From CAVWDU01 sp963753815 (GTDB taxonomy: Bacteria; Pseudomonadota; Gammaproteobacteria; Pseudomonadales; Halieaceae), in contig CAVWDU010000004.1 of the NCBI GenBank assembly GCA_963753815.1, positions 496,001-560,000 of the forward strand: 64,000 bases of DNA, written 5' to 3'. This document shows positions 47,001 through 55,645 of this stretch, one piece after another. The notes under the pieces were generated by a model. It made no database searches, was not told the DNA's origin, and saw nothing but the letters and a program-made list of their open reading frames with translations. Numbering within the stretch: the stretch's first letter is position 1; each line of letters opens with the position of its first letter. A program made the translations under genes and the position numbers.

Positions 47001-47541
47001 GAACGAGGATCTCACCACGGCGCTGGAAACGCTGGAGTCGGCGATTCGCAAGATCGACAAGGAGACACGTAACCGTTTTCGCGAGACTTTCGACAAGGTC
47101 AACAGCGGTCTGCAGGAATTGTTTCCGCGGGTGTTCGGCGGCGGCAGTGCCTATCTTGAAATGACCGGTGAGGATTTGCTGGATACCGGGATATCGATCA
47201 TGGCCCGCCCGCCAGGTAAAAAGAACAGTACCATCCACCTGCTGTCCGGGGGGGAGAAAGCCCTGACCGCGATTGCGCTGGTATTTTCCATTTTCCAGTT
47301 GAATCCGGCGCCGTTCTGCATGCTGGATGAGGTGGACGCACCGCTGGATGACGCCAACGTGGGGCGTTACGCGAGGATGGTAAAGGAGATGTCGGAGAAG
47401 GTGCAGTTCATCTATATTACACATAACAAGATATCCATGGAGCTGGCCGATCAGCTGATGGGTGTCACCATGCATGAACCGGGCGTTTCCCGACTCGTCT
47501 CGGTCGATGTCGACGAGGCTGCTGAGCTGGCGGCAAGTTGA
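44044..47541 (+). CDS. smc: SMC, chromosome segregation ATPase
   Basis: 1165 residues, normal for bacterial SMC. Walker A is GPNGCGKS (31-38). Two long coiled coils (about 170-500 and 650-1000) flank a hinge (about 510-640). The C-terminal head has LSGGEKALTAIAL and Walker B FCMLDEVDAPLDD. It should form the condensin-like ring with ScpA/ScpB, which are not in this window. Spurious open frames fill the opposite strand because of the coiled-coil codon bias. smc-zipA-ligA is a conserved gammaproteobacterial order. Confidence 0.95.
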   Translation: MRLKSIKLAGFKSFVDPTTVNFPANMCAVVGPNGCGKSNVIDAVRWVMGESSAKNLRGESMADVIFNGSVNRQPVGQAFIELVFDNSDGGVGGEYASYAEIAIKRQVTREGQSEYFLNGTRCRRRDITDIFLGTGLGPRSYAIIEQGMISRLIESKPEELRVFIEEAAGISKYKERRKETESRMRRTLENLERLTDLRDELERQLQHLQRQAQAAEKYTELKQEERSLKAQLLALQWRSLDAQIGECGRQISELEVKLESVHAEHQQVDTTIEQHRVDHAERSDVFNTVQATFYSLGSEVARLEQTIKHQSERSQQLSDDLAQTDASLAEAEEHVAKDAANLGNWREELEALAPELDELQQAESGSAEAQSAAEESMQNWQQQWDVFNQEAAEPRQQAEVQQSRLRHFESVLQRLQARSRALEEEQAALADDPQEAGFAASDEELAALAASMEASEARGEELVAEIAGARAAAESHREELDAARSSLHQLRGRQASLEALQQAALDAGEDAVSGWLEQRQLRDAPRLLERLQVEDGWQLAVETVLAADLKAICVSDIDSLAGGIEDLERGQLTLVDGAATADPADQTLASKVGNAGPATDLLAGIRVAPDLPSALLQRSGLAPHESVITPEGVWVGRHWLRLNRLAEEQGGAIRRQQELDELLTEIDRRVTELSRLESDYQQVQLRSNELEERRQQNQRDLQATTRTHAELGARISAHRARQEQLAARRERTAAELDETREQFQSEQQAMAEARLLLAEAIELMESDSQRREELLAVRDETRSELDAARQRARHDKDAAHRLAMRLQSLKAQVTSLDDAIARTRSQAEQLRVRREKLLAALGENDNPREALQAQLDERLAKRLAVERELADARQEVADCEHLLREAESQRSGIERRVESVRDELEQRRLTNQGLGVQREHIRTQLVESGEEIETVVAALPEEADEQEWRAALERVAARINRLGPINLAAIDEYSLQSERKQYLDAQNEDLTTALETLESAIRKIDKETRNRFRETFDKVNSGLQELFPRVFGGGSAYLEMTGEDLLDTGISIMARPPGKKNSTIHLLSGGEKALTAIALVFSIFQLNPAPFCMLDEVDAPLDDANVGRYARMVKEMSEKVQFIYITHNKISMELADQLMGVTMHEPGVSRLVSVDVDEAAELAAS

Positions 47542-47593
47542 CGAAACCCGGGGCAATGCGACACGAGTAAACGTACCAGAACGGCGCGAAGCG

Positions 47594-48769
47594 ATGGATT
47601 TAACGATACGGGACTTGATGGTTATTGCAGGAGTGCTGCTCATACTCGGAGTGGCGCTGGACGCGGCTCGCAGAATCAGCAGCGAACGCTACTCGCGGTC
47701 GCGACCGCGAACCGCTGCGCCCGGCTCTGGTTACCCCGCCGATGAGGTGGGCGATGATGATGAACTGTTCTGGCCCCGCGAACTGCCCAACGGGCCGGCC
47801 CGGGTCGTACATCGTGGCGAGGTGAATCGTGCGACTGAAGGCAGCAGTACGCCGGCCCGTGAAGTCGGCAGCGAGCAGCGCCCTGCACGGGCGACGCACG
47901 CCCCCGCCAGCGACGGCGCTAAAGACCATCAATGGAGTGACGTTGTCGCCGCCGGCAGTGATGATGAGGTTGAGCTGGTGAAGGGTGTCCGTGCCGTCGA
48001 TCGTGACGACGACACGGTGGGGTCCGTTACAGAAGCGCAACAGACGCCGGAGGAGAGCCCGCAGGAACCTGGCGATGGTGGCAACACCGGGACGCCCGCG
48101 TCGGCCGCACGCGGCAAGCGTGGGAAGAAGCCGGTGGCGCGTAGCGCTCGCCGCAAGAAGAGTGAGCCTTCGATCGACACGGGAATGGATGCCGGGCCTG
48201 CGGATAACGTGGCCGAGGTCACCGCCGGAACGTCGACGCCGCAGAACATCGACTGGCTGGAGGATATGGCCGGAGAGGGCGAGCCGGTGGAGGCTGACAT
48301 AACTCATCAGGCAGGCCGCCTGCCGCGCGGGGTCGAGCCGGAAATCTTCATGCTCAATGTGGTCTCACGCAGCACCGAGGGATTCCGTGGCGAGGATATA
48401 CTGCATATCCTGCTGGCCTGTGGTCTTCGATTTGGTGACATGGAGTTCTTTCACCGCCACGAGCTGGGCGCGGGACGCGGGCCTATCCAGTTCAGCGTCG
48501 CCAATATGATGCAACCCGGGGTTTTCGATCTCGACGCCATGGACGACTTCCGTACCACGGGGCTGGTTTTCTTCGTCACTCTCCCTGGCCCTGACGATAT
48601 GATGAAAGCGTTCAATTATATGCTGGAGACGGCCCAGACCGTGGCCCGGAACCTGGATGGTGATGTGCTCGACGAGTCCCGCAGCGTCATCACCCGCCAG
48701 ACGCTGGAGCATTCCCGCCAGCGTATTCGGGACCTCGAGCGGCGGCTGCTCGCCAGGGCTTCGGGTTAA
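47594..48769 (+). CDS. zipA: ZipA, FtsZ-binding cell division protein
   Basis: 391 residues from ATG 47594; the frame is open further back into smc but without a plausible start. An N-terminal membrane helix (about 7-25) is followed by a long acidic, Ala/Gly/Pro-rich flexible linker (about 30-250). The C-terminal FtsZ-binding domain (about 260-390) contains FRGEDILHILLACGLRFGDM and FFVTLPGPDDM. It anchors the Z-ring to the inner membrane. It lies 53 bases after smc and 15 before ligA. Confidence 0.92.
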   Translation: MDLTIRDLMVIAGVLLILGVALDAARRISSERYSRSRPRTAAPGSGYPADEVGDDDELFWPRELPNGPARVVHRGEVNRATEGSSTPAREVGSEQRPARATHAPASDGAKDHQWSDVVAAGSDDEVELVKGVRAVDRDDDTVGSVTEAQQTPEESPQEPGDGGNTGTPASAARGKRGKKPVARSARRKKSEPSIDTGMDAGPADNVAEVTAGTSTPQNIDWLEDMAGEGEPVEADITHQAGRLPRGVEPEIFMLNVVSRSTEGFRGEDILHILLACGLRFGDMEFFHRHELGAGRGPIQFSVANMMQPGVFDLDAMDDFRTTGLVFFVTLPGPDDMMKAFNYMLETAQTVARNLDGDVLDESRSVITRQTLEHSRQRIRDLERRLLARASG

Positions 48770-48783
48770 CGGATACTTTCCCT

Positions 48784-50817
48784 GTGTCCGGCCGGGACGC
48801 TGCTGTCGCCGAGCTCGCGCGTGTACGCGAACAGATCGAGCAGTGGAATTACCAGTACTACGTACTCGATGATCCGCAGGTTCCCGATGCCGAATACGAT
48901 CGGTGGATGCAACGACTGGCGGCTCTCGAAGAGGCGCATCCGGAGCTGCTGACACCGGACTCTCCTTCACAGCGGGTCGGCGGCTCGCCGCTGTCGCATT
49001 TCTCCCAGGTGAAGCATGAGTTACCGATGCTGTCGCTGGATAATGCGTTCGACGCACAAACCATGCGGGATTTCGACCGCCGGCTCCTGGAGCGCCTGGG
49101 CCGCCCGGAACCTCTCGAATACGTGTGTGAACCCAAACTCGACGGGGTTGCGGTCAGCCTGCTGTACCTCGACGGTGTTCTGCAGCGTGGCGCCACGCGG
49201 GGCGACGGGACGACGGGAGAAGACATCACCCACAATGTTCGTACCGTAAGCTCGATACCCCTGCGCCTGCTCGGCAGCGACTACCCGCAGCACCTGGAGG
49301 TCCGCGGTGAGGTCTACATGACCCGCAGCGGCTTTGCCGGGCTCAATGAACAGGCCAGGGCCGCTGGTGACAAACCGTTTGTCAATCCCCGCAATGCCGC
49401 TGCCGGCACCCTGCGTCAGCTCGATCCCCGGGTTACTGCGGAGCGACCACTGCAGATGTGCTGCTACGGGGTGGGTGTCGTCGAGGGTGGGCGCCTGCCC
49501 GACACGCAATGGGACGTGCTGGCCGCGCTAAATGCCTGGGGCCTGCGCATCAATGCAGAGGCGGCATGCGTCGTCGGCGTGGACGCCTGTGACGATTACT
49601 ACGAGGCGCTCGCCGCGCGCCGGGACCAGCTGGCCTACGAGATCGACGGCATCGTTTACAAAGTCAACGACCTCGGCCTGCAACGCCAATTGGGCACGGT
49701 ATCCCGGGCGCCCCGTTGGGCGATCGCCCGCAAGTTTCCGGCGCAGGAAGAGATTACCCGGCTGCTCGATGTGGAGTTCCAGGTCGGCCGTACCGGGGCT
49801 GTCACTCCGGTGGCCCGCCTGGAACCCGTTTTCGTGGGTGGCGTCACGGTGAGCAATGCCACCCTGCATAACCCCGATGAAGTGGAGAGACTGGGCTTGC
49901 GGATTGGCGACAGTGTGATCGTTCGACGCGCAGGAGACGTGATCCCGCAGGTGGTGGCGGTTGTGCCCGGGCGGCGCCCGCGGGCTGCCCGCCCGGTAAA
50001 CTTTCCGTCGGCCTGCCCGGTCTGCGGCTCGCCGGTGGAGCGCGAGGCCGGTGAGGCGGTGCTGCGCTGTACCGCGGGGCTGATCTGTCCCGCACAGCGA
50101 AAGGCCGCAATCAGGCACTTCGTCTCGCGTCGGGCAATGGATATCGATGGGCTGGGCGACAAACTGGTAGATCAGCTGGTCGACGCGTCACTGCTGCGAA
50201 CAGTCGCCGACCTCTATGCGTTGCGGCGAGAACAGCTGCAGGAGCTTGAGCGTATGGGGGAAAAATCCACCGACAACCTGTTGCGGGCGATCGAAGCCAG
50301 CAAGTCCACCAGCCTGCCGCGCTTTATTTTTGCCCTCGGCATTCGAGAAGTGGGTGAGGCCACCGCGCTGGCCCTTGCCAGGCATTTCGGCAGCTGGGAG
50401 GCACTGGCCGCAGCGACCGAGGAGCAGCTGCTGGCAGTCGATGATGTCGGCCCGGTCGTGGCCGACCACCTGCGGCAGTTTTTTGATTCATCCGCCAGCA
50501 TGGAGGTCGTCGATGAGCTGCGGCAGGCGGGCGTGCACTGGCCCGACCTCGAGGTGGTGGGCGCCGCTGCATTGCCATTGTCGGGGCAGACCTGGGTCGT
50601 GACCGGTAAGCTCGATGCGTTGACGAGGGCGGAGGCAAAAACCCGGCTGCAGGCAATGGGAGCGAAGGTTGCCGGCAGTGTCTCGGCCAGGACCGATGCG
50701 GTGGTGGCTGGCCCCGGGGCTGGCTCCAAACTGACGCGGGCGCAGGCACTCGGCCTGCGGGTACTCGACGAAGAGGGCCTGCTCGAGTTACTGCGTGACG
50801 AGGAAGCCGGGCCATGA
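48784..50817 (+). CDS. ligA: NAD-dependent DNA ligase LigA
   Basis: 677 residues from GTG 48784. The adenylated Lys118 lies in KLDG; DGIVYKVND and GRTGAVTPVARLEPV belong to the nucleotidyltransferase and OB domains. A four-Cys zinc finger starts at Cys411 (CPVCG and CTAGLICP), then helix-hairpin-helix repeats and a BRCT domain (about 600-677). It seals nicks in replication and repair. The stop overlaps the next gene in ATGA. Confidence 0.96.
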   Translation: MSGRDAAVAELARVREQIEQWNYQYYVLDDPQVPDAEYDRWMQRLAALEEAHPELLTPDSPSQRVGGSPLSHFSQVKHELPMLSLDNAFDAQTMRDFDRRLLERLGRPEPLEYVCEPKLDGVAVSLLYLDGVLQRGATRGDGTTGEDITHNVRTVSSIPLRLLGSDYPQHLEVRGEVYMTRSGFAGLNEQARAAGDKPFVNPRNAAAGTLRQLDPRVTAERPLQMCCYGVGVVEGGRLPDTQWDVLAALNAWGLRINAEAACVVGVDACDDYYEALAARRDQLAYEIDGIVYKVNDLGLQRQLGTVSRAPRWAIARKFPAQEEITRLLDVEFQVGRTGAVTPVARLEPVFVGGVTVSNATLHNPDEVERLGLRIGDSVIVRRAGDVIPQVVAVVPGRRPRAARPVNFPSACPVCGSPVEREAGEAVLRCTAGLICPAQRKAAIRHFVSRRAMDIDGLGDKLVDQLVDASLLRTVADLYALRREQLQELERMGEKSTDNLLRAIEASKSTSLPRFIFALGIREVGEATALALARHFGSWEALAAATEEQLLAVDDVGPVVADHLRQFFDSSASMEVVDELRQAGVHWPDLEVVGAAALPLSGQTWVVTGKLDALTRAEAKTRLQAMGAKVAGSVSARTDAVVAGPGAGSKLTRAQALGLRVLDEEGLLELLRDEEAGP

Positions 50818-51416
50818 GGTGGCTCGCGATTGCCCTCGCGGTGCTTCTCGGCGGATGCGCGGCCTCGCAGCCGGCACAGGTAGATAACATCTGCGCGGTG
50901 TTCGAGGAAAAGCGGCGCTGGTATGACCAGGCCGCGGAATCCAGCGACGACTGGGGTTCGCCGATTGCCGGTATGATGGCGATCATGCACCAGGAGTCGC
51001 GATTCGCGGCCAGAGCCAGGCCTCCGCGGAAGAAATACCTGGGGTTCATCCCGGGCCCCAGGCCGTCAGATTCCTACGGTTACAGCCAGGCACTGGGATC
51101 TACATGGGACGGGTATCGGCGCAGTACGGGCAACTACGGCGCCGACCGGGATGACTTTGCCGACGCCGTCGATTTCATCGGCTGGTACAACTACCAGTCC
51201 CACCGCCGTAACGGTATCTCGCGCAGTGATGTGTACCGGCTGTACCTTGCCTACCACGAGGGGCATGGAGGATATAGTCGCGCCAGCTACAACCGCAAAC
51301 CCTGGCTCAAGGACGTCGCCCGCAAGGTCGAACAGCAGGCGGCGAAGTACCAGCGCCAGCTCGATTCCTGTGAGGATAAACTGCGTGACCGGGGCTGGTT
51401 CTCGAACTGGTTCTAG
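50814..51416 (+). CDS. Lytic-transglycosylase-like (SLT-domain) lipoprotein
   Basis: 200 residues. Lipobox LLGGC (Cys15) follows a short signal peptide. HQESRF places a catalytic-type Glu at residue 61, and the later blocks SYGYSQALGSTWDGYR and YLAYHEGHGGY are typical of SLT-domain proteins. It probably cuts peptidoglycan glycan strands from the outer membrane. It is translationally coupled to ligA, an association I have seen in related genomes but cannot verify here. Confidence 0.8.
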   Translation: MRWLAIALAVLLGGCAASQPAQVDNICAVFEEKRRWYDQAAESSDDWGSPIAGMMAIMHQESRFAARARPPRKKYLGFIPGPRPSDSYGYSQALGSTWDGYRRSTGNYGADRDDFADAVDFIGWYNYQSHRRNGISRSDVYRLYLAYHEGHGGYSRASYNRKPWLKDVARKVEQQAAKYQRQLDSCEDKLRDRGWFSNWF

Positions 51417-51527
51417 CCGGCCGCCGGCGCGCGGCCATGGGTGGAAGCACCCGTCGTGCCGGGTGTGCTGCGGGGATCGACTTTCGCGGCGGGATGAAGT
51501 CACTGCAATAATGCAGCTGCGGGTGAA

Positions 51528-51561
51528 GTTTCACCGTATTGTCATAATTTCACCATCTAAT
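51528..51561 (+). promoter_or_regulatory. PhoB-box promoter of phoB
   Basis: Two heptamers 11 bp apart, GTTTCAC (51528-51534) and TTGTCAT (51539-51545), resemble the PhoB box. They lie 10 bases before a -10-like TCTAAT (51556-51561). A third heptamer TCACCAT continues the 11-bp period. The geometry equals that before pstS, supporting PhoB autoregulation. Confidence 0.55.
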
Positions 51562-51595
51562 AACGCCTTCTTCAGGATGAACGGCAGTAGAGATC

Positions 51596-52300
51596 ATGAC
51601 TGAGCGAACGGTTCTGGTAGTCGATGACGAGTTTGCCATCCGTGACATGCTACGGATGGCGCTGGAGATCGCGGATTTTCGCTGTCTAGAGGCCGAGAAT
51701 ATTCAGCAGGCGTTCGCCCTGACCGTCGACGAGCGCCCCGATATCATCCTGCTCGACTGGATGCTGCCCGGTGGTTCGGGTCTGGAGCTGCTGCGCAGGC
51801 TCAAGCGCAGTGAATCGAGCAACGAGATTCCCGTGATCATGCTGACGGCGAAAACGGCCGAGGATAACGTGATCCAGGGGCTCGACGCCGGAGCGGATGA
51901 TTACATCAGCAAACCGTTTGCGCCACGAGAGCTGATCGCCCGGGTGAGGGCCCTGTTGCGACGTACACCCGGCGGGCAGGCCGACGCGCGGCTGGAGGTG
52001 GGGGAACTGGTGCTGGATGTCGACAGCAAACGCGTGTTTCTCGGCAGCGACGTCATCGATATGGGGCCAACGGAGTTCAAGCTGTTGCAGTTTTTCATGG
52101 CGCATCCGGAGCGCGCGTACACCCGCAGCCAACTGCTCGACCAGGTTTGGGGCGCGAACGTGTACGTCGAGGAACGGACGGTCGACGTGCACATCCGGCG
52201 GCTACGTATGGCCCTGCAGAAGGGTCCTCACGACTATTCCGAATTGATCCAGACAGTGCGAGGTACCGGTTATCGATTCTCAGCGCGCGGGCTCGGATAA
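51596..52300 (+). CDS. phoB: PhoB, phosphate-response regulator
   Basis: 234 residues. The receiver domain has acidic residues in VVDDE, the phosphorylated Asp in LLDWMLPG (near residue 54) and the conserved Lys in KPFAP. The C-terminal winged helix (about 135-232) ends with RGTGYRFS. Phosphorylated PhoB binds pho boxes to switch on pst and other genes under phosphate starvation. It is followed directly by phoR. Confidence 0.95.
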   Translation: MTERTVLVVDDEFAIRDMLRMALEIADFRCLEAENIQQAFALTVDERPDIILLDWMLPGGSGLELLRRLKRSESSNEIPVIMLTAKTAEDNVIQGLDAGADDYISKPFAPRELIARVRALLRRTPGGQADARLEVGELVLDVDSKRVFLGSDVIDMGPTEFKLLQFFMAHPERAYTRSQLLDQVWGANVYVEERTVDVHIRRLRMALQKGPHDYSELIQTVRGTGYRFSARGLG

Positions 52301-52318
52301 GCAGTCGGTGGCCGGCTG

Positions 52319-53619
52319 ATGGCAGAGTATGCCGCGTTATCCGGCTTGCTGCTGCTGGCGGGGCTCAGCGTCGGCTGGGTGCTCGGCTATCCCGTTGGCG
52401 GGCTCATCGCCGGCCTGGTGGCGCTGGTGGTCTTCCTGCTGCTGCAGGCGCATCGCCTGCATGCGTGGGTAGTGGATTCGGACAGGCCGCCACCCGACCT
52501 GCCCGGCTCCTGGGGCCAGATCGTTTCCCGTATCGTGAAACGGGATCAACTCGCGGCGGCCGACCGCAAACGGCTGCAATCACTGGTCGACTATTTGTTG
52601 TCCTCCTTCGCCTCGATGCGCGATGCGGTGGTCATTCTCGATCACAACAGCGCCATCAAATGGTGCAATGACTCCGCGACAACACTGCTCGGATTGCGGT
52701 ATCCGGACGACACGGGCAGGGGTATCAGCAGTCTTGTCAGGCAGCCCGAGTTTACCCGGTACCTCCAGGCGGCGGACTTCGAGCATCCCCTGCGGTTCAG
52801 TATCGCGGGTGACGCCGAGCGCCACCTCCAGTTGTCAGTGTCATTGTTCGGGGAGGGTGATCGCCTGCTGTTTCTCCGCGACGTGACCGAGCTGGCGCGA
52901 ATGGAGCGGATACGCCGCGATTTCGTTGCTAATGTGTCTCATGAGCTGCGCACGCCGTTGACTGTCATTACCGGGTACCTCGACACCTTCCAGGGCGAGG
53001 AAAGCGAGCTGCCGCAGGCGTATAAAAAGCCGCTGCGACAGATGGCGCAGCAGGCTGCGCGCATGGAGAGCATGCTGAAAGACCTGTTATGGCTATCGCG
53101 TATCGAGAGCGAGGAACAGATCGCCAAGCGGGAAACGGTGGATATGGCGGGTTTACTGGAGGAATTGCGGGACGAACTTCGCAATGTATTTCCGGGTCGG
53201 AGCCTCGAGCTGCAGGTGGAGGGCCATTACTGTGTCGTGGGCGATTACCGGGAGCTGTACAGTGCCGTCAGTAATCTGGTGCACAATGCGTTCAAGTACA
53301 GCCCGGAGGATACGCCCGTGATCGTTGCCTGGTGGAAACAGGCAGGGGAGTGCCTGCTGACTGTTACCGACAGGGCGTCGGTATTGATCCGGTGCATTTC
53401 GAGCGATTGACCGAGCGTTTCTATCGTGTCGACGACAGCCGCAGCTCCAGTACCGGTGGCACCGGACTGGGGTTGGCCATAGTCAAACACGTGGCGGTGG
53501 CGCACGGGGCAAGCCTGGAAGTCGAGAGCGCTGCCGGTGCAGGCAGCACCTTTACCCTGCGGTTCCCCGAGGCGGTTCTCCATTCCGCTGTATCGGTGGA
53601 TACTGCAGGCACGGCGTAA
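52319..53619 (+). pseudogene. phoR: phoR, phosphate sensor histidine kinase, frameshifted as written
   Basis: The first frame (52319-53410, 363 residues) has two N-terminal membrane helices, a PAS domain, the phosphoacceptor box FVANVSHELRTPLT and the N box SNLVHNAFKYS. After LLTVTD it shifts to an unrelated tail and stops. The next frame, from about 53373, continues VGIDPVHFERLTERFYRVD and GGTGLGLAIVKH, the missing G boxes. Adding one G to the GGG run at 53373-53375 restores TDRGVGIDP and an intact kinase of about 433 residues ending at 53619. It may be a sequencing error or a genuine inactivation. Confidence 0.88.
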
Positions 53620-53653
53620 CGGCTGCATCTGATGGAGAGCTGAGAGAGACACC

Positions 53654-54388
53654 ATGCTGAAACAGGACGACTACAGGCAACATATCTCCGAGAAGTTCAA
53701 TAGCGAGCTCGAGGAAATCAAGAATCACCTTCTCGAGATGGGCGGAAAGGTCGAGCAACAACTGCACGCCGCCGTTGAGGCACTGGTGCAACGCGATTCC
53801 GGCACGGCCGAGCACATCATCGAAGCTGACCAGGAAGTCAACCAGATGGAGATCGCGATCGATGACGAGTGCGCTACCATACTGGCGCGCCGCCAGCCGG
53901 CCGCCAGCGATCTGCGGCTCGTTGTTACTGTCATCAAGATCAACACCGACATCGAGCGCATCGGCGATGAGGCGGCGAAGATTGCACGGCAGGCGATTCG
54001 CCTGGCAGAGGAGAGCGCCTCACCGAGCAGTTTCGTCGAGATCAGGCACATCGGGCGTCATGTGGCCAGTCTGCTCAACCGGGCGCTGGACGCCTTTGCA
54101 CGCCTGGATGTCGACCTTGCGGTTGAGGTCGTCCGGGGAGATGGTGATGTCGATAAGGAATACGGCAGCGCGATGCGCAGCCTGGTGACCTTCATGATGG
54201 AAGACCCGCGCGATATCGGCCCCATACTTAACGAGATGTGGGCATTGCGCAGCCTGGAGCGCATCGGCGACCATGCCAGCAACATCGCTGAACACGTGGT
54301 CTATCTGGTCAAGGGGCTGGATCTCAGGCACCAGAAGTTCGAAGTCTTCGAAGAACGGGCCCGGGGCCTGAACAGTGACCGGACCTGA
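53654..54388 (+). CDS. phoU: PhoU, negative regulator of the phosphate response
   Basis: 244 residues forming two PhoU repeats of three-helix bundles. The metal-binding motifs are D-x-E-V-N-type QEVNQMEIAIDDE and a second INTDIERIGDEA, with the matching LERIGDHASNIAEHV in the second half. PhoU couples the Pst transporter to PhoR. It lies here between phoR and pstS rather than after pstB. AGAGAG precedes the ATG. Confidence 0.94.
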   Translation: MLKQDDYRQHISEKFNSELEEIKNHLLEMGGKVEQQLHAAVEALVQRDSGTAEHIIEADQEVNQMEIAIDDECATILARRQPAASDLRLVVTVIKINTDIERIGDEAAKIARQAIRLAEESASPSSFVEIRHIGRHVASLLNRALDAFARLDVDLAVEVVRGDGDVDKEYGSAMRSLVTFMMEDPRDIGPILNEMWALRSLERIGDHASNIAEHVVYLVKGLDLRHQKFEVFEERARGLNSDRT

Positions 54389-54422
54389 TTGTCATACCTT
54401 GTTCATGAAGTCATCGTAATAT
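54389..54422 (+). promoter_or_regulatory. PhoB-box promoter of pstS
   Basis: TTGTCAT (54389-54395) and TGTTCAT (54400-54406) form an 11-bp-spaced PhoB box. Ten bases on lies TAATAT (54417-54422), a good -10. A further GTCAT follows the box. PhoB boxes replace the -35 in pho promoters, so transcription should begin near 54429. Confidence 0.7.
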
Positions 54423-54483
54423 GAACGGTTACGTTGCCGATTCGCGACAGCGCATTGCTGAACTGCCATGGGGAGGCCTGTCA

Positions 54484-55626
54484 TTGAGAGCCCTGCTCAC
54501 TTTTTTCTGCCTGAGTCTCGCTATCCAGTGGGGGCCCGGGCGCGTGCATGCTGCGAGCAGGGAGGCGATCAGTATCGTCGGCTCTTCGACGGTCTACCCC
54601 TTCGCGGCCGTCGTTGCCGAGCGTTTCGGTCGAGCCACTGAGTTCAGGGCGCCGACGATTGAATCCACCGGCTCCGGAGGCGGTTTCAAACTCTTCTGCA
54701 AGGGGTTGGGAACCAATACACCGGACATCACCAACGCATCGCGGCGCATCGAGTCCGGTGAAATCGAAGACTGCAGGCGTAACGGTGTGCGGGACATTCT
54801 GGAGATTCCCCTCGGTTTTGACGGGATTGCGATTGCGAACTCCAAGCAGTCACCGCGCTACCGGCTGCGCCTGATAGATCTCTATCTCGCGCTCGCCAAG
54901 TATGTTCCCGGGCCCGACGGCAAGCTGGTTCTCAACACCTACCGTACCTGGAGGGACGTCAACCCCGAACTCCCTGCCACCAGGATCGAGGTGCTCGGGC
55001 CGCCGCCCACGTCGGGCACCCGTGATGCGTTCGCCGAGCTTGCCCTGGGCGGGGGCGCGGTAACCATCGACGAACTGCGACAGCTGCAGGGCCTCGGCGC
55101 GCAAGACAGGGAAAAGATACTGGAAATTGGCACACGGCTCGGACTGCCGGTTGCGGTGTACGAGGGTCTCGAGCAGCGCATGGGCAGCGCACCGACGGGT
55201 GCGGACCTTTTCAGATCGATAGTCTACGCGGTGCGCGAAGATGGCGCGTATGTAGAGGCGGGCGAAAACGACAACCTGATCGTCCAGAAACTGCGCTCAA
55301 ACCCCGATGCACTGGGTATTTTCGGCTTCAGCTTTCTCGACGAGAACAGCGACCAGGTTCAGGGCGCGCAGGTAGACGGTGTCGAGCCGAGTTTTGAGTC
55401 GATTGCTGAAAGCACTTACCCGGTTTCCCGGCCGTTGTATCTGTATGTCAAGGTCGCGCACGTGGGCAGGATTCCCGGGATTGCGCAGTACCTGGCGGAA
55501 TTTGTCTCGACCCGGGCGATCGGCGAAGACGGTTATCTACCTGACCGCGGCCTGATTCCACTGGCGCAGGGAGAACTGCAGCGGGTGCAGGCCACCGTGA
55601 AAAACCTCACGCCGATGGTTCTGTAG
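54484..55626 (+). CDS. pstS: PstS, phosphate-binding protein
   Basis: 380 residues from TTG 54484. I prefer this to ATG 54421 because GGGAGG (54471-54476) sits 7 bases upstream, because the protein then starts directly with a signal peptide ending RVHA, and because ATG 54421 overlaps the promoter -10. Phosphate-contact segments are SSTVYP, ESTGSGGGFKLFC and PTSGTRDAF. It captures phosphate in the periplasm for PstCAB. It is the large PstS-like form (about 380 residues rather than 346). Confidence 0.9.
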   Translation: MRALLTFFCLSLAIQWGPGRVHAASREAISIVGSSTVYPFAAVVAERFGRATEFRAPTIESTGSGGGFKLFCKGLGTNTPDITNASRRIESGEIEDCRRNGVRDILEIPLGFDGIAIANSKQSPRYRLRLIDLYLALAKYVPGPDGKLVLNTYRTWRDVNPELPATRIEVLGPPPTSGTRDAFAELALGGGAVTIDELRQLQGLGAQDREKILEIGTRLGLPVAVYEGLEQRMGSAPTGADLFRSIVYAVREDGAYVEAGENDNLIVQKLRSNPDALGIFGFSFLDENSDQVQGAQVDGVEPSFESIAESTYPVSRPLYLYVKVAHVGRIPGIAQYLAEFVSTRAIGEDGYLPDRGLIPLAQGELQRVQATVKNLTPMVL

Positions 55627-55645
55627 ACCGCCATGCAGTGACGCC

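Noticed and set aside
44080..47102. Many long antisense frames under smc
   Set aside because: They are produced by Glu/Leu/Arg-rich coiled-coil codons; none has family features.
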